DNA from: Microbulbifer sp. A4B17
Lineage (GTDB): Bacteria; Pseudomonadota; Gammaproteobacteria; Pseudomonadales; Cellvibrionaceae
Length of the DNA stretch: 64,000 bases
Assembly: GCF_003076275.1 (NCBI RefSeq)
Contig: NZ_CP029064.1
Location: 3,110,501 to 3,174,500 of the forward strand
Direction: 5' to 3'
The notes below the pieces were generated by a model. The model was given only the letters and a program-made list of their open reading frames with translations. It was not told the origin of the DNA and did not search any database. Positions 1 to 10,560 of this stretch are shown piece after piece. Every line of letters begins with the position of its first letter. Position 1 is the first letter of the stretch. Position numbers and translations under genes: made by a program.

Positions 1-348
1 TAAAAAATATTGTTATTCAAATTCAAAAATAGCTACATGAAAATCCGATTCTGAATTAAGAGTGAACCACGCTCATAATTGCTGTAGCGTAGTCAGTTAA
101 CTGCCATCGACCATTACATTTTTGTCGAGTGTAATGAGAGAATTAATTAAGTGACTAACAGCCGCCCTTGGGTTCAGAAGAAAAAGATTGGAAGAGACTT
201 GCAATGCAAAAACAGAGGCAGGCCACTATTAAAATGACACCACAAGCCTATCAAGATAAAGATAAAAATAAAGAACCATACTCAATAAAAAGGTAGGGCT
301 CACCAATATTAAGCCGCTGGGCAACACCAAAAGTGATACGAAGTAAGC
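1..348. other. Gene-free AT-rich left edge
   Basis: No open frame with family similarity is visible on either strand. The stretch lies downstream of the broken LysE-type gene and is AT-rich, with no clear terminator hairpin or repeat. It may be a remnant or intergenic sequence belonging to a gene beyond the left edge. Confidence 0.5.
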
Positions 349-1003
349 TCAGGTATCCTGACGAATTATTAAACCACCAAAAGCTACCAATAAGCCACCA
401 CTGAAACGCTGGACCCAGTGCTGTGCCTTACCACCAACTGAAGCTTTCCTCCACTTTGATAGCACAGCAGTCATTCCCAGGAACCACAAGAAGATAATTG
501 AGGCATGAATAGAAACCAGAAGGAATGCCTGATAGTAACTGGAGCTATCTATAGAGATAAACTGGGGGAAGGCGGCGAGGTAAAACATTGATACTTTTGG
601 GTTCAGGATCTGGGTTAAAAAACCCTCACCGAAATTAAGATGAGAGCCCCCCCTTTCACTTTAGGAAATCGACACTTCCCTGTGGCTAATCCCGTGCACC
701 TTAACTGAATGCACCTTAACTGAAAATGTAGCGACAATCGTTTTTAACCCCAAGTAAACCAGGTAGGCTGCTCCAAGGTATTTAATCAGAGCATAAATCT
801 CTGCAGACTGCAGAATAATCGCGAATAACCCGAGAATGGAAATTGCACCATGAACGAAAGTTGCCGAAACCAACCCAAGAATATTCTCAACCCCCCGCCC
901 TCAACCCTTTACTAGTCACAGTTTTCAGGATGAGAACACTATTAGGCCCCGGAGAAACAACTAATAAAAGAGAAATAGTGGCAAATGAGACAATTTCACT
1001 CAT
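349..1003 (-). pseudogene. LysE/RhtB-family amino-acid exporter, broken by a frameshift and a stop
   Basis: Inner-membrane amino-acid efflux permeases of the LysE/RhtB family are about 205 residues; this reconstructed frame spans about 218 codons. An ATG at 1003 opens a 38-codon piece with the family signature SPGPNSVLIL and ends at TGA 887-889, just after a G6 run on the coding strand (891-896). Shifting frame there restores the protein through the next helices to a TAA at 661-663. The same frame then continues with the conserved ILNPKVSMFYLA segment and the last two helices to a stop at 349. A perfect 15-bp tandem duplication lies at 695-724. One frameshift plus one in-frame stop makes this a pseudogene; the frameshift alone could be a homopolymer sequencing error. 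Confidence 0.85.
695..724. repeat. Perfect 15-bp tandem duplication in the LysE-type pseudogene
   Basis: TGCACCTTAACTGAA occurs twice head to tail (695-709 and 710-724). It keeps frame and adds five codons, which read as SVKVH-like residues twice. It looks like a recent slippage event in a gene no longer under selection. Confidence 0.9.
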
Positions 1004-1095
1004 AACAATAAACGCCCTAAAAAAGCCAGAGGGAAAGGTACATCACAGGGGTAAATCTAAGGAGTTAGCCGAGCCAATGACTGGCCCGACCCAGG

Positions 1096-1560
1096 TCAGT
1101 ACAGGTATGTTGCCGTACCGGTAGCAATCAACTCATCCTTGTCGTTACTCAACTCCATTCTTGTTACAACCAGTTTGTTACCGGTACGCAGGATTGAGCC
1201 ATGGCAGAGAAAGTGCTCGCCCCTGCCTGGCTTTAAGTAGTCAACACGCATATCGACAGTACCCAGCTTTAACAAGCGATCCACTTTTTCTTTCCAGTGC
1301 ACGTCCCCCAAATGCTGGTAGGCAGCCACCATTGCGGTCAAACCACCTACTGTATCCAGGGCGGTGGCGATTACGCCACCGTGCAGAATATTCTTCCATA
1401 CATTGCCTATCAACTGAGGACTTAGCTCAAAGCCTGCGGAAAGCGTGAGCGCCTCCAGGTCCAGGTCGCGCATCTCAAGTCCAATTTGCTGGTTAAAAGG
1501 GATCTGCTCAAAGAATCCTTTTACCAATTCCTGAAACTCACTGGGTGAGGGTTCTGTCAT
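1096..1560 (-). CDS. PaaI-type hotdog-fold thioesterase
   Basis: A 154-residue single hotdog-domain protein, probably an acyl-CoA thioesterase acting in the cytoplasm. The PaaI-like hallmark is the segment [14 protein letters not shown] (about residues 56-70), where the HGG turn and following helix form the CoA site with a conserved acidic residue. The C-terminal strand region has the usual R-x-G-(N/R)-K-L-V-V pattern. Its ATG overlaps the TGA of sthA by four bases (ATGA), so the two are probably translationally coupled. The physiological substrate cannot be read from sequence. Confidence 0.85.
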   Translation of the reverse strand: MTEPSPSEFQELVKGFFEQIPFNQQIGLEMRDLDLEALTLSAGFELSPQLIGNVWKNILHGGVIATALDTVGGLTAMVAAYQHLGDVHWKEKVDRLLKLGTVDMRVDYLKPGRGEHFLCHGSILRTGNKLVVTRMELSNDKDELIATGTATYLY

Positions 1561-2954
1561 AGGCGGGCAACCCGGTTTAGGCCATCCAGTGCAGCGCTGC
1601 GATATGCCTCTGCCATGGTGGGGTAGTTAAAGGTGGTATTAACGAAATAATCGATTGAATTATTCGGTGCTGGTTGCTTCATAATGGCCTGACCAATATG
1701 CACGATCTCTGCAGCCTCGGCACCAAAGCAGTGGATACCCAGGATTTCGTGAGTCTCGATATGGAACAATATCTTGAGCATACCCACGCGCTCACCGGAA
1801 ATCTGCGCCCGCGCAGTGTGCTTGAACAGTGCACGGCCCACTTCGTAGGGTACTTTGGCTGCGGTGAGCTCTGATTCAGTTTTACCCACAGAAGAGATCT
1901 CCGGAAGGGTATAAATTCCGGTAGGCGCATCTTCAATTACTCGATGACCACGGCCGGCAATCGCTGCCGCAACCGCACGCCCCTGGTCATAAGAGGCACT
2001 GGCAAGACTGGGCCAGCCAATCACATCACCTACCGCAAAAATATTTTCAATTTCGGTACAGTAGTGATCGTCAACGCTCAATTGTCCGCGATGGTTCGCT
2101 TCCAGGCCGACATTCTCCAGGCCGAGGGAGCTGGTGTTGCCAGTACGGCCATTACACCAGAGCAGTGCATCCGCATGAATACGTTTGCCGGACTGCATCT
2201 CCATAATTACGCCCTGCTCATTGGGCAGTACCCGCGCATACTCCTCCTGGTGGCGAACAGTCACGCCCATATCGCGCAGGTGATAGCTCAGCGCATCAGA
2301 AATCTCATCATCGAGAAATTCCAGCAGGCTGTTACGAGTATTAATCAAATCCACCTTAACGCCGAGGCCAGCAAAAATAGACGCGTATTCACAGCCGATA
2401 ACACCAGCACCATAGATCATAATGGAGTGAGGGGTGTGCTGCATGTCCAGGATCATATCGCTGTCGTAGACCCGTTCGTGATCAAAGTCTACATCGGCGG
2501 GGCGATAAGGGCGTGAGCCAGTAGCAATAATAAATTTCTTCGCTGTAATAGTTTCCGCCGCACCATCGGGCATGAGCACCTCGACAGTATGTTCATCGCG
2601 GAACTTGGCTTCGCCGACGATCAGCTCAACCCGGTTGCGGGCATAAAAAGAAGTGTGCATTTCCACCTGATAGGAAATGACTTTATTCACCGTCTGCATT
2701 ACCTGGGGGAAAGTAAGGCGGCGGGGTTCACCCAATGCGCGAAAAACGCTCTGGGTGTTATAACGCATCAACTGTTTGACAGAGTGGCGCAGCGCCTTGG
2801 AGGGAATGGTACCTTTGTGAGTACAATTACCACCAACCACTTGGCGCTTTTCAATAACCGCAACGCGCATGCCCTTTTTTGCTGCACTCATTGCGGCGGC
2901 CTCTCCAGCCGGGCCAGAACCAATTACTACCAGGTCAAACTTTTGCTCTGCCAT
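1557..2954 (-). CDS. sthA: Soluble pyridine nucleotide transhydrogenase
   Basis: A flavoprotein that interconverts NADPH + NAD+ and NADP+ + NADH in the cytosol, mainly to drain excess NADPH. It has the N-terminal FAD Rossmann motif [10 protein letters not shown], then [13 protein letters not shown], where the second redox cysteine of lipoamide dehydrogenases is absent, as is typical of SthA. A second nucleotide-binding site [17 protein letters not shown] and a C-terminal dimerisation domain follow. The open frame extends 12 codons further upstream, but the ATG giving [12 protein letters not shown] matches the usual family start and gives about 465 residues. It is followed directly by the thioesterase gene with a 4-base overlap. 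Confidence 0.95.
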   Translation of the reverse strand: MAEQKFDLVVIGSGPAGEAAAMSAAKKGMRVAVIEKRQVVGGNCTHKGTIPSKALRHSVKQLMRYNTQSVFRALGEPRRLTFPQVMQTVNKVISYQVEMHTSFYARNRVELIVGEAKFRDEHTVEVLMPDGAAETITAKKFIIATGSRPYRPADVDFDHERVYDSDMILDMQHTPHSIMIYGAGVIGCEYASIFAGLGVKVDLINTRNSLLEFLDDEISDALSYHLRDMGVTVRHQEEYARVLPNEQGVIMEMQSGKRIHADALLWCNGRTGNTSSLGLENVGLEANHRGQLSVDDHYCTEIENIFAVGDVIGWPSLASASYDQGRAVAAAIAGRGHRVIEDAPTGIYTLPEISSVGKTESELTAAKVPYEVGRALFKHTARAQISGERVGMLKILFHIETHEILGIHCFGAEAAEIVHIGQAIMKQPAPNNSIDYFVNTTFNYPTMAEAYRSAALDGLNRVARL

Positions 2955-3060
2955 TAAATGCTCTAATTCTATTTTCCAAACGGAGTCCACAGCGCGCTAA
3001 CGCCATTTACTCAATACTAAATATACGGTTATCGGCACCAGCTGTGCCAATGACATAAAA

Positions 3061-3089
3061 CAACAAGCCCGTTGATCACGGGCTTGTTG
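3061..3089 (-). terminator. Rho-independent terminator of the nqr operon
   Basis: A 12-bp perfect stem (CAACAAGCCCGT and its complement) with a 5-nt loop, followed on the minus strand by TTTT. It starts about a dozen bases past the nqrM stop codon and therefore ends the nqr-apbE-nqrM transcript. Confidence 0.85.
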
Positions 3090-3101
3090 GAGAAGGAAAG
3101 C

Positions 3102-3344
3102 TTACTTGCGTTTAGATGCGTCGTAAGCGAGATCTTCGGCAGTCATCTGCTGCTGTTTTTGCCTCTCCTGTTCCTTTTCACACTCATCGTCATCGCCACC
3201 GCAGACTGTGCAATCCTGCTTCATGCCGATATTATTGAGCCCACCACAAGTTCCCTTTAACGGTTTGTTCTGAACCATGGCCCCGATCGCCATACCGGCA
3301 ACAACGAGCAACATGGCCACAAAGGCAAATATGAAAATTGTCAC
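3102..3344 (-). CDS. nqrM: Na+-NQR maturation protein NqrM
   Basis: Small membrane protein (80 residues) needed for assembly of active Na+-NQR, thought to deliver iron to the membrane iron site between NqrD and NqrE. It has one N-terminal transmembrane helix (about residues 2-25) and the cysteine cluster TCGG...DCTVCGGDDDEC expected of the family, then a Glu/Gln/Lys-rich tail. Its start overlaps the apbE stop by four bases, and it is the last gene of the operon. Confidence 0.93.
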   Translation of the reverse strand: MTIFIFAFVAMLLVVAGMAIGAMVQNKPLKGTCGGLNNIGMKQDCTVCGGDDDECEKEQERQKQQQMTAEDLAYDASKRK

Positions 3345-4402
3345 TTCTCAGACCTCTCTACATAAGGTTTAAAGCCAGAGCTAGAACGCTCTTCGAAACC
3401 TGAATCAGTTTTCACCACCATAAAGACGGCTAGATTATCTCTTTCTGCCAACGCCATGCCGGCATCAGCACCGAGGACATTGATCGCGGTAGCCAGACCA
3501 TCGGCTTCAGCACAGGTGTCGGCAATAACGGTTACCGATGCCAATTTGTGCCTGATGGACCGCCCGGAGCGTGGGTCAATGCTATGGGAGTAACGAACAC
3601 CATCCCTTTCGTAGTAGTTGCGATAGTCTCCACTCGTAGCGACTGCCTTCCCACTCACCGCGATTGGCTCCTGCACCATCTGCCCTGCTGCGCTGGGTAC
3701 TTCAATGCCAATTACCCAGGTCTTACCCTTTGGATTCACACCCTTAGTTCGCAGTTCACCGCCAATCTCGACCAAGTAGTTACGAATACCCAGGTCTTCC
3801 AATAGCTCGGCAACCCGATCAACTCCATGGCCCTTGGCAATCGCTGAAAGATCCACCTCAACCGGGCGGCTCTTGATAACAGTGTCTGGCTTACGGGTCA
3901 GGGTTAACGCATCGGAACCGACGACGGTTAGCAGATCGGCAATGTCTTTATCTGAGGGGATATGCTCCGGTTCGGGCTGGGGACCAAAACCCCACAAGTT
4001 GACCAGTGGGCCAACCGTCACCTCAAAAGCGCCCTCACTGCGGCGATAAATATCCAGGGACATTTCCAGTACATCTGCCAAGTGCTGGCTAACCGGGATC
4101 GCCTGCCCTACCGGGCTTTGGTTAAAGCGCATTAACTCAGAGTCGTCGATATAGGTCGACATCTCCTGGTTGACCTGCTGCAACTCATCGTCGATCAACT
4201 GCTGCAACTCACCCTGCTCCAGCCCAGAGGGCACCTGAACGACGGTGATGTGATAGCTGGTTCCCATGGTGCGGCCAGCCAACTGCCAGGACTCCGGCGA
4301 AGGAGCACAAGCCGATAAAATTACAGCCGCCCAAAGCAAAAACAGGGCCGTAAAGACGGGCCCTGTTTTTGAGTTTGTCGGGCCTGTGATTGCTTTTAGC
4401 AA
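3341..4402 (-). CDS. apbE: FAD:protein FMN transferase, lipoprotein
   Basis: ApbE attaches FMN through a phosphoester bond to Thr in the S/T-G-A-T motifs of NqrB and NqrC, on the periplasmic side. It is 353 residues with an N-terminal hydrophobic stretch and lipobox LSAC near residue 32, then the ApbE core with GRTMGTSYHI, DLSAIAKGHGVD, the EIGGELR strand and SHSIDPRSG. The start is an unusual TTG at 4402, preceded at proper spacing by GGAGGG. Bases 4338-4370, within about codons 11-22, form a terminator-like hairpin. Its position between nqrF and nqrM fits a dedicated NQR flavinylation factor. Confidence 0.93.
   Translation of the reverse strand: MLKAITGPTNSKTGPVFTALFLLWAAVILSACAPSPESWQLAGRTMGTSYHITVVQVPSGLEQGELQQLIDDELQQVNQEMSTYIDDSELMRFNQSPVGQAIPVSQHLADVLEMSLDIYRRSEGAFEVTVGPLVNLWGFGPQPEPEHIPSDKDIADLLTVVGSDALTLTRKPDTVIKSRPVEVDLSAIAKGHGVDRVAELLEDLGIRNYLVEIGGELRTKGVNPKGKTWVIGIEVPSAAGQMVQEPIAVSGKAVATSGDYRNYYERDGVRYSHSIDPRSGRSIRHKLASVTVIADTCAEADGLATAINVLGADAGMALAERDNLAVFMVVKTDSGFEERSSSGFKPYVERSEK
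4338..4370 (-). terminator. Terminator-like hairpin inside the apbE signal-peptide codons
   Basis: A perfect 12-bp stem (AAAAACAGGGCC and its complement, 9-nt loop) is followed on the minus strand by five T residues that belong to the stem. It lies 50-80 bases past the nqrF stop but within the apbE frame. It looks like a partial terminator that would reduce apbE-nqrM mRNA relative to the structural nqr genes. Translation of apbE could prevent it folding. Confidence 0.6.
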
Positions 4403-4416
4403 GCTAAGCCCTCCAA

Positions 4417-5640
4417 TTATCCGCCGAAGTCATCCAGCAGGATATTTTCATCTTCTACACCCAAGTCCTTGAGCATATTGATGACTGCCGCGTTCATCAT
4501 GGGCGGCCCACACATGTAGTACTCACAATCTTCCGGAGCCGGGTGGTCCTTCAGGTAGTTTTCATATACCACGTTGTGGATGAATCCGGTGTAACCGGTC
4601 CAGTTGTCTTCCGGCTGCGGATCGGACAGAGCCACATGCCACTGGAAGTTATCGAACTCGGAAGCCAGACCGTTGTAGTCATCTTCGTAGAACATCTCGC
4701 GCAGGGAGCGCGCGCCGTACCAGAAGCTGATCTTACGGGTGGAGTTCAGGCGCTTGAGCTGATCAAAGATGTGTGAACGCATTGGCGCCATACCGGCACC
4801 ACCGCCGATAAATACCATCTCGTTGTCAGTTTCCTTGGCGAAGAACTCACCGAAGGGACCGTACACCTTAATCTTGTCACCTGCCTTCAGGCTGAAAACG
4901 TAGGAAGACATCTGACCCGGCGGAATGCCCTCAGTGCGGGGCGGCGGAGTGGCGATACGGATGTTGAACTTAACGACACCTTTCTCTTCCGGGTAGTTAG
5001 CCATGGAGTAAGCGCGAACCACAGGCTCGGTCACTTTGGACTCCAGCTTGAAGAAGCCAAAGTGCTCCCAGTCGCCACGGTACTGCTCTTCGACATCGAA
5101 GTCAGCGAACTTAACATGGTGAGCCGGAGCTTCCAGCTGTACGTAACCGCCAGCACGGAAGTCAACGTTTTCACCTTCGGGCAGACGCAGGGTCAGCTCT
5201 TTAATAAAGGTGGCTACGTTCGGGTTGGATTCCACAGTGCACTCCCACTGCTTAACACCAAACACCTCTTCCGGCACTTCGATTTCCATGTCTTGCTTAA
5301 CCGCAACCTGACAGGAAAGACGCTTGCCTTCTTTTGCATCGCGCGGGGTAAAGTGAGCCGCTTCAGTCGGCAGCATATCGCCACCACCGGAATTCACCTT
5401 ACAGATACACTGCGCACAGCTGCCGCCGCCGCCACAGGCGGAGGCCAGGAACAGGTTGTTGGCAGCCAGGGTTTGCAGCAGCTTGCCGCCAGCCGGTACG
5501 GTGAGAGTCTTCTCACCGTTAACCAGGATGTTGACGTTGCCGGTGTTTACCAGGCGCGAGCGGGCCGCAAGGATCACCGCTACCAGCGCCAATACGATGA
5601 CGGTAAACATCGCTACGCCGAGGATAATTTCAATACTCAT
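4417..5640 (-). CDS. nqrF: Na+-NQR subunit F, NADH dehydrogenase flavoprotein
   Basis: Entry point of electrons: it oxidises NADH at FAD and passes electrons to a 2Fe-2S centre. It is 407 residues, the normal length. One N-terminal helix (about 3-26) is followed by a ferredoxin-like domain with C69-x5-C75-x2-C78 and C110, the FAD motif RAYSMAN, the NADH site [14 protein letters not shown] and the terminal YMCGPPMMN motif. It is separated from nqrE by 17 bases and followed by apbE. Confidence 0.97.
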   Translation of the reverse strand: MSIEIILGVAMFTVIVLALVAVILAARSRLVNTGNVNILVNGEKTLTVPAGGKLLQTLAANNLFLASACGGGGSCAQCICKVNSGGGDMLPTEAAHFTPRDAKEGKRLSCQVAVKQDMEIEVPEEVFGVKQWECTVESNPNVATFIKELTLRLPEGENVDFRAGGYVQLEAPAHHVKFADFDVEEQYRGDWEHFGFFKLESKVTEPVVRAYSMANYPEEKGVVKFNIRIATPPPRTEGIPPGQMSSYVFSLKAGDKIKVYGPFGEFFAKETDNEMVFIGGGAGMAPMRSHIFDQLKRLNSTRKISFWYGARSLREMFYEDDYNGLASEFDNFQWHVALSDPQPEDNWTGYTGFIHNVVYENYLKDHPAPEDCEYYMCGPPMMNAAVINMLKDLGVEDENILLDDFGG

Positions 5641-5657
5641 TCTATTGTTTTCCCCGC

Positions 5658-6266
5658 TTAGATATCGATGCCGCCGAAGGACATGAAGCCCAGGGACATC
5701 AGACCAACAGTTACGAAGGTGATACCCAGGCCTTTCAGGCCATCCGGAACGTCACTGTACTTCAGCTTTTCACGAATACCGGCCAGAGCGGTAATCGCCA
5801 GTGCCCAGCCGAGGCCGGCACCGAAGCCGTAGGCAACACTCTCGCCAAACGCGTACTCGCGCTCAACCATGAACAAGGAGGCACCCATGATGGCGCAGTT
5901 CACGGTAATCAGCGGCAGGAATACACCCAGCGCGTTGTAGAGAGCCGGTACATATTTATCCAGGAACATCTCCAGGATCTGTACCAGTGCCGCAATTACG
6001 CCGATGTATGACAGCAGGCCGAGGAAGCTCAGGTCCACGTCGGGGTAACCGGCCCAGGCCAGTGCACCGTCTTTCAACAGGTAGGTGTAGATCAGGTTGT
6101 TCACCGGCACTGTCAGAGTCAGCACCACGATAACCGCAACACCCAGGCCAATAGCGGCCTCGATCTTCTTCGATACCGCCAGGAAGGTACACATACCGAG
6201 GAAGAAGGCCAGCGCCATGTTTTCAACGAAAACCGCGCGGATAATCAAAGAAATATAATGTTCCAC
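5658..6266 (-). CDS. nqrE: Na+-NQR subunit E
   Basis: Integral membrane subunit of 202 residues with six predicted helices, a homologue of RnfA. With NqrD it holds the intramembrane iron centre; the conserved cysteine-containing segment [12 protein letters not shown] is present near residue 120. The start is a GTG at 6266 behind a very strong AGGAGG, three bases after the nqrD stop. Confidence 0.96.
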   Translation of the reverse strand: MEHYISLIIRAVFVENMALAFFLGMCTFLAVSKKIEAAIGLGVAVIVVLTLTVPVNNLIYTYLLKDGALAWAGYPDVDLSFLGLLSYIGVIAALVQILEMFLDKYVPALYNALGVFLPLITVNCAIMGASLFMVEREYAFGESVAYGFGAGLGWALAITALAGIREKLKYSDVPDGLKGLGITFVTVGLMSLGFMSFGGIDI

Positions 6267-6269
6267 GGA

Positions 6270-6926
6270 TCAGGCCTCCTGCGCTGCGGAATTAGGCGCA
6301 ATCTTGAACTCATCTTCTTCCACCTGCGCCGGTTTCCAGGCACGGATCGCCCAGATAAACAGGCCGATCAGGAAGAATGCACTCGGCGGCAACAGCAGCA
6401 GGCCGTTGGGGATATACCAACCGCCGTTGCTCACGGTAGTCAGGATATCTACACCGAACAGTTTGCCGGCACCGAAGAGTTCACGTACCACCGCCAGGCC
6501 GATCAGGATCACGCTGTATCCCAGACCGTTACCAAGACCGTCAAAGAAGCTGGGCAGCGGCGGGTTCTTCATAGCGAAGGCTTCCGCACGACCCATTACG
6601 ATACAGTTGGTAATGATCAGACCAACGAATACAGACAACTGCTTGGAGATGTCATAAGCCAGGGCCTTGATCAGCTGGTCTACCAGAATTACCAGAGAGG
6701 CAATCACGGTCATCTGTACAATGATACGAATGCTGTTCGGGATCTGCTTGCGGATCAGGGATACCGCAACGTTGGAACAGGCCACAACCGAGGTCAGTGC
6801 GATACACATTACCAGGGTAACCTGCAGCGAGCTGGTAACAGCCAGTGCAGAACAAATGCCCAGGATCTGCAGCGCGATCGGGTTGTTGTTAAAAATCGGC
6901 TCTAGCAGAGTATCTTTAATTTTCAT
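6270..6926 (-). CDS. nqrD: Na+-NQR subunit D
   Basis: Integral membrane subunit (218 residues, RnfE/NqrD type) with six helices, inverted in topology relative to NqrE. The segment [16 protein letters not shown] near residue 110 carries the conserved cysteine of the iron site. GGGGAGG precedes the ATG, and the gene follows nqrC by two bases. Confidence 0.96.
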   Translation of the reverse strand: MKIKDTLLEPIFNNNPIALQILGICSALAVTSSLQVTLVMCIALTSVVACSNVAVSLIRKQIPNSIRIIVQMTVIASLVILVDQLIKALAYDISKQLSVFVGLIITNCIVMGRAEAFAMKNPPLPSFFDGLGNGLGYSVILIGLAVVRELFGAGKLFGVDILTTVSNGGWYIPNGLLLLPPSAFFLIGLFIWAIRAWKPAQVEEDEFKIAPNSAAQEA

Positions 6927-6928
6927 GC

Positions 6929-7711
6929 TTATGCCTCCCCTGCTTTCAGGTTTTTCAGGAAGGGACCATAACCCTGGTTACCCAACCAGAAGTTCACCAG
7001 GTTGCTAACGCCCTTACTGGTCAGAGTTGCACCAGACAGGCCATCTACTTCGTGAATCGCATTCGGGCTGTTGGGGTTAACCTGGCCTTTGATCACTGCA
7101 ATATCCACGTCGCCTTGCTTGTTGAAGACTTGCTTACCAATCCACTGGGCTTTCCAGTTGGGATTGTCCACTTCGCCACCCAGTCCGGGAGTTTCCTTGT
7201 GCTCGTAGAAGCCGAGGCCCGCGACGGTGTCGAGGTTGCTCTCCAGAGCGAGGAAGCCGTACAGGGTGCCCCACAGGCCATAGCCGCGAATCGGCAGAAT
7301 GATCTTGTCCAGCTTGCCGTCTTTCTCTACCAGGTATACCTCTTTGGTATTTTCCCGGCGGATAATTTTGGCAGTGTCCTCGTCAGCCGGCAGTTTTTCA
7401 CTGTCAGACGGGATCTTGGCAGCAGCGCGACCACTGCCACCAGCCGGAGCCTGATCGGTAAACTTGCCGGTATTCAGGTCAACGTATTTGATCTTTACGT
7501 CGGCGAAGGCCTTTTCGACTTCCGCTTTATTAGCGTGAGAGTCTTTCAGCAGGCCGCCAGCCATCAGTACGTTGCGCTTCATGTCCAGCTCGGCATTCGC
7601 CTGCTGGGCAGGCTTCAGCATTACCGCAGCGGTGGATACCACTACGGAGCACACCAGGCACATTACCAGCGCGACAATCAGAGTACCGGTTACGGAATCT
7701 TTATTAGCCAC
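6929..7711 (-). CDS. nqrC: Na+-NQR subunit C, covalent FMN subunit
   Basis: Single-helix membrane subunit whose periplasmic domain carries covalent FMN. The flavinylation motif [10 protein letters not shown] is present near the C terminus, the Thr after SGA being the ApbE target. The frame is open 15 codons further upstream, but a GTG at 7711, overlapping the last codons of nqrB by 8 bases, begins the conserved [15 protein letters not shown] sequence and is preferred; this gives about 260 residues. Confidence 0.94.
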   Translation of the reverse strand: MANKDSVTGTLIVALVMCLVCSVVVSTAAVMLKPAQQANAELDMKRNVLMAGGLLKDSHANKAEVEKAFADVKIKYVDLNTGKFTDQAPAGGSGRAAAKIPSDSEKLPADEDTAKIIRRENTKEVYLVEKDGKLDKIILPIRGYGLWGTLYGFLALESNLDTVAGLGFYEHKETPGLGGEVDNPNWKAQWIGKQVFNKQGDVDIAVIKGQVNPNSPNAIHEVDGLSGATLTSKGVSNLVNFWLGNQGYGPFLKNLKAGEA

Positions 7712-8915
7712 GTGCCAACCTCCGTTTGATATTGGACTGCACCACAAAGTGGTCAAACAGCGGAGCGAACAGGTTGGCGAACAGGATCGCCAGCATCATG
7801 CCTTCCGGGAAGGCCGGGTTCACCACACGAATCAGGACAACCATCACCCCGATCAGGATGCCGTACCACCAGCGACCGGTGTTGGTCATCGCAGCAGATA
7901 CAGGGTCCGTAGTCATAAAGATCAGACCGAAGGCAAAACCGCCCACTACCAGGTGCCAGTACCAGGGTACCTGGAACATCGGGTTGGTCTCGGAACCAAT
8001 CATGTTAAACATGAAAGAGGTGGCCATCATGCCCAGCAGAGTGCCGGCTACGATGCGCCAGCTGGCGATCTTCATGCCCATCAGGATTACGCCGGCAATC
8101 AGGATAGCCAGGGTAGAAGTTTCACCAATGGAACCATGGATCTGACCGAAGAAAGCGTCGAACCAGGTTACCTGGCCAACAGCAGCATTGACGATACCGT
8201 TCTGGATACCTTCGCTGGCCATAACAGACAGCGCAGTAGCACCGGTATAACCGTCAACCGCAGTCCAAACCGCATCTCCAGACATTGCTGCCGGATAGGC
8301 AAAGAATACGAAGGCACGGCCGGTAAGAGCCGGGTTGAGGAAGTTCTTGCCGGTACCACCGAATACTTCCTTACCGATAACCACACCGAAGCTGATGCCC
8401 ATAGCCACCATCCACAGAGGCAGATCCGGCGGACAGGTCAAGGCGAACAGGATGGAGGTTACAAAGAAGCCTTCGTTGACTTCGTGACCGCGCACCGCAG
8501 CAAACAGGACTTCCCAGATACCGCCCACAATAAAAGTGACCGCATAAATAGGCAGGAAGTACATAGCGCCGTAGACAAAGTTGTCCCACAGGCTAGCTGG
8601 GTTGTAGGAAGTCAGAGCGCCGATAATGGCGTGACGCCAGCCGGACAGATCCGGGTTGGTCATACCTTCCAGAATGGTGTTGGACTGGAAACCGATATTC
8701 CACATACCGTAGAACGCCGGGATCATGGCACAAGCCCAAACGGTGATCATAATACGCTTCAGGTCGATACCGTCGCGCACGTGAGCAGTGGTTTTGGTCT
8801 TGTCTGCCGGCTGGAACAGACCGGTGTCAATCGCTTCAAACAGGGCGTAGAACTTTTCGAACTTACCGCCTTTGTGAAACTTGGGTTCGATCGAATCGAG
8901 GAATTTACGCAACAT
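7704..8915 (-). CDS. nqrB: Na+-NQR subunit B, membrane FMN/riboflavin subunit
   Basis: Large integral subunit (403 residues) that carries covalent FMN and non-covalent riboflavin and forms much of the Na+ pathway. The flavinylation site is visible as [10 protein letters not shown], about residues 218-230. Multiple hydrophobic helices follow the RnfD/NqrB pattern. A strong GGAGGGG precedes the ATG, two bases after the nqrA stop. Confidence 0.97.
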   Translation of the reverse strand: MLRKFLDSIEPKFHKGGKFEKFYALFEAIDTGLFQPADKTKTTAHVRDGIDLKRIMITVWACAMIPAFYGMWNIGFQSNTILEGMTNPDLSGWRHAIIGALTSYNPASLWDNFVYGAMYFLPIYAVTFIVGGIWEVLFAAVRGHEVNEGFFVTSILFALTCPPDLPLWMVAMGISFGVVIGKEVFGGTGKNFLNPALTGRAFVFFAYPAAMSGDAVWTAVDGYTGATALSVMASEGIQNGIVNAAVGQVTWFDAFFGQIHGSIGETSTLAILIAGVILMGMKIASWRIVAGTLLGMMATSFMFNMIGSETNPMFQVPWYWHLVVGGFAFGLIFMTTDPVSAAMTNTGRWWYGILIGVMVVLIRVVNPAFPEGMMLAILFANLFAPLFDHFVVQSNIKRRLARG

Positions 8916-8917
8916 AC

Positions 8918-10258
8918 TTACCCCTCCTTCTCAATACGGGTCAGGTTGTCCCGCAAAATGGGGCCGTACTCGTACTTGCCCGGACACACAAAGGTGCACA
9001 ACGCCAGATCTTCTTCGTCCAGCTCCAGTGCGCCCAGCTTCTGCGCCATCGCAGTATCGCCAACGATCAGGGAGCGCAGTAACTGAGTGGGCAGCACATC
9101 CAGGGGCATGACTTTCTCATAACTACCGACGGGTACCATGGCACGCTCAGAACCGTTGGTGCTGGTGGTGAAATTGAACAGCTTGTTCTTCACCAGGCGC
9201 GACAGGTAAATCGGGAATACAGAGAAACGTTTATTACCAGCACGCAGATAGTGCAGGAACGGACGCTCATCGCCCTCTTCCAGTACAGAAATCTGGTTGT
9301 GGTAGCGACCCAGGTAAGCCATCGGGCCAGCCGCGGTGCGGCCACCGAATACAGAGCCGGAGATGATGCGATCGTTATCGCCTTTCAGCTCATTAGAAGT
9401 CAGGGTTTCCAGACTGGCACCGAGGCGGGTGCGCAGCAGACGCGGCTGCTTGACCTGAGGGCCTGCCAGGGAAACGACGCGATCGGTAAACAGCTTACCG
9501 GTGGTAAACAGTTTGCCTACGGCGATCACATCCTGGTAATTAATGGTAAATACACTGCGGTTGCCAGAAACTGGCTTCAGGTAGTGGATGTGGGTACCGG
9601 ACAGGCCTGCGGGATGGGGACCGGCAAAGGTTTCGCGGCGAATATTCGCTGCGCTCGGTACTGGAATATCCGCATCTGGAGCAGTACAGACGTAAGTGGT
9701 TTCTGCCAGCTTGGAAAGAATCTCAACGCCCTGAGAGAAGGCTTTGGGATTCTCAGCAATCACTACTTCTGGATTGGCTGCCAGAGGGTTGGTGTCCATC
9801 GCATTGATAAACACCGCTACCGGCTCAGCATCCAGGGCGGGAACGCGGCTGAACGGGCGGGTGCGCAGTGCGGTCCACATACCGGACTCAACCAGGTTTT
9901 CAACGACCTGTTCGCGAGTCAGACCAGACAGTTTATCTGCGCTGTAGCTTTGGAACTGTTCCGCTGCATCGCCGTCTATGCCAATCACGACGGATTGCAG
10001 AACACGACGAGCGCCACGGTTAATCGCAACAACACGACCGGCAGCAGGCGCTGTGTAGCGCACGCCTTCAGTTTTTTTGTCGCTAAACAACAGCTGACCA
10101 AGATTGACGCGATCCCCTACAGCCACTGCCATTGTCGGCTTCATCCCGTGATAATCGGGGCCGAGAACAGCAACGGTCTTGATCGCAGGTCCTTTTTGAA
10201 TGACCTGCTCGGGCGCGCCGGATATGGGTAAGTCCAATCCCCGACGGATCTTTCTCAT
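8918..10258 (-). CDS. nqrA: Na+-NQR subunit A
   Basis: Peripheral cytoplasmic subunit (446 residues), first gene of the operon and related to the barrel-sandwich part of RnfC; it has been linked to quinone binding. The start [14 protein letters not shown] matches the family, and the C-terminal VCPGKYEYG segment is conserved. The complex couples NADH oxidation to Na+ export, as expected of a marine or salt-dependent bacterium. It is preceded by a structured leader of about 190 bases. Confidence 0.97.
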   Translation of the reverse strand: MRKIRRGLDLPISGAPEQVIQKGPAIKTVAVLGPDYHGMKPTMAVAVGDRVNLGQLLFSDKKTEGVRYTAPAAGRVVAINRGARRVLQSVVIGIDGDAAEQFQSYSADKLSGLTREQVVENLVESGMWTALRTRPFSRVPALDAEPVAVFINAMDTNPLAANPEVVIAENPKAFSQGVEILSKLAETTYVCTAPDADIPVPSAANIRRETFAGPHPAGLSGTHIHYLKPVSGNRSVFTINYQDVIAVGKLFTTGKLFTDRVVSLAGPQVKQPRLLRTRLGASLETLTSNELKGDNDRIISGSVFGGRTAAGPMAYLGRYHNQISVLEEGDERPFLHYLRAGNKRFSVFPIYLSRLVKNKLFNFTTSTNGSERAMVPVGSYEKVMPLDVLPTQLLRSLIVGDTAMAQKLGALELDEEDLALCTFVCPGKYEYGPILRDNLTRIEKEG

Positions 10259-10486
10259 ACGCCTATGCCTAAGTTTCTAGTTTAAAAAAATTGCAATAGG
10301 ACCCACCGTCCCATGCCTGGGATGACGGGTCCTATTGTGGAATTCCGTGCTGCGAGGGCTTATGCCGTATCACCCGTGAACCGGGAGGAAGGAAGCTAAC
10401 TAAAAAGGATGTGCGCGCTAACTTCTCGGCGCACGGCCGCCCCGCAAAATCGCGCGCATTATAAAGATGGGCCAGAGTCATTACCA
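10259..10486 (-). promoter_or_regulatory. nqr promoter and structured 5' leader
   Basis: On the minus strand a perfect TATAAT lies at 10458-10463, with a weak TGGTAA 17 bases upstream. The predicted transcript starts near 10450 and runs about 190 bases before nqrA. The leader has GC-rich self-complementary segments (GCGCGC repeated) and then the long hairpin at 10294-10337 followed by U7. A terminator between promoter and first codon suggests attenuation or a riboswitch-like control. I do not recognise a known riboswitch. Confidence 0.55.
10294..10337 (-). terminator. Long terminator hairpin in the nqrA leader
   Basis: An 11-bp perfect outer stem (CAATAGGACCC and its complement) continues through G-U pairs and one mismatch to a 5-bp inner stem with a GGCA loop. 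Past the stem the minus strand reads AATTTTTTTAAAC, a full U-tract. It may end gap transcripts, gate nqr transcripts, or both. Confidence 0.8.
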
Positions 10487-10560
10487 GTCTGGAAAGTCTT
10501 TAAGTAGCACTAAGATTGGAAATTTCTGTTGAAAAAACAGGGATTTGGGGAGATATGGTG

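Noticed and set aside
843..1124. 93-codon plus-strand frame
   Set aside because: Antisense to the LysE-type pseudogene, whose coding frames are recognisable by family motifs.
7572..9086. 504-codon plus-strand frame
   Set aside because: Long but antisense to nqrB and nqrC; composition and His/Gln richness are those of a shadow frame.
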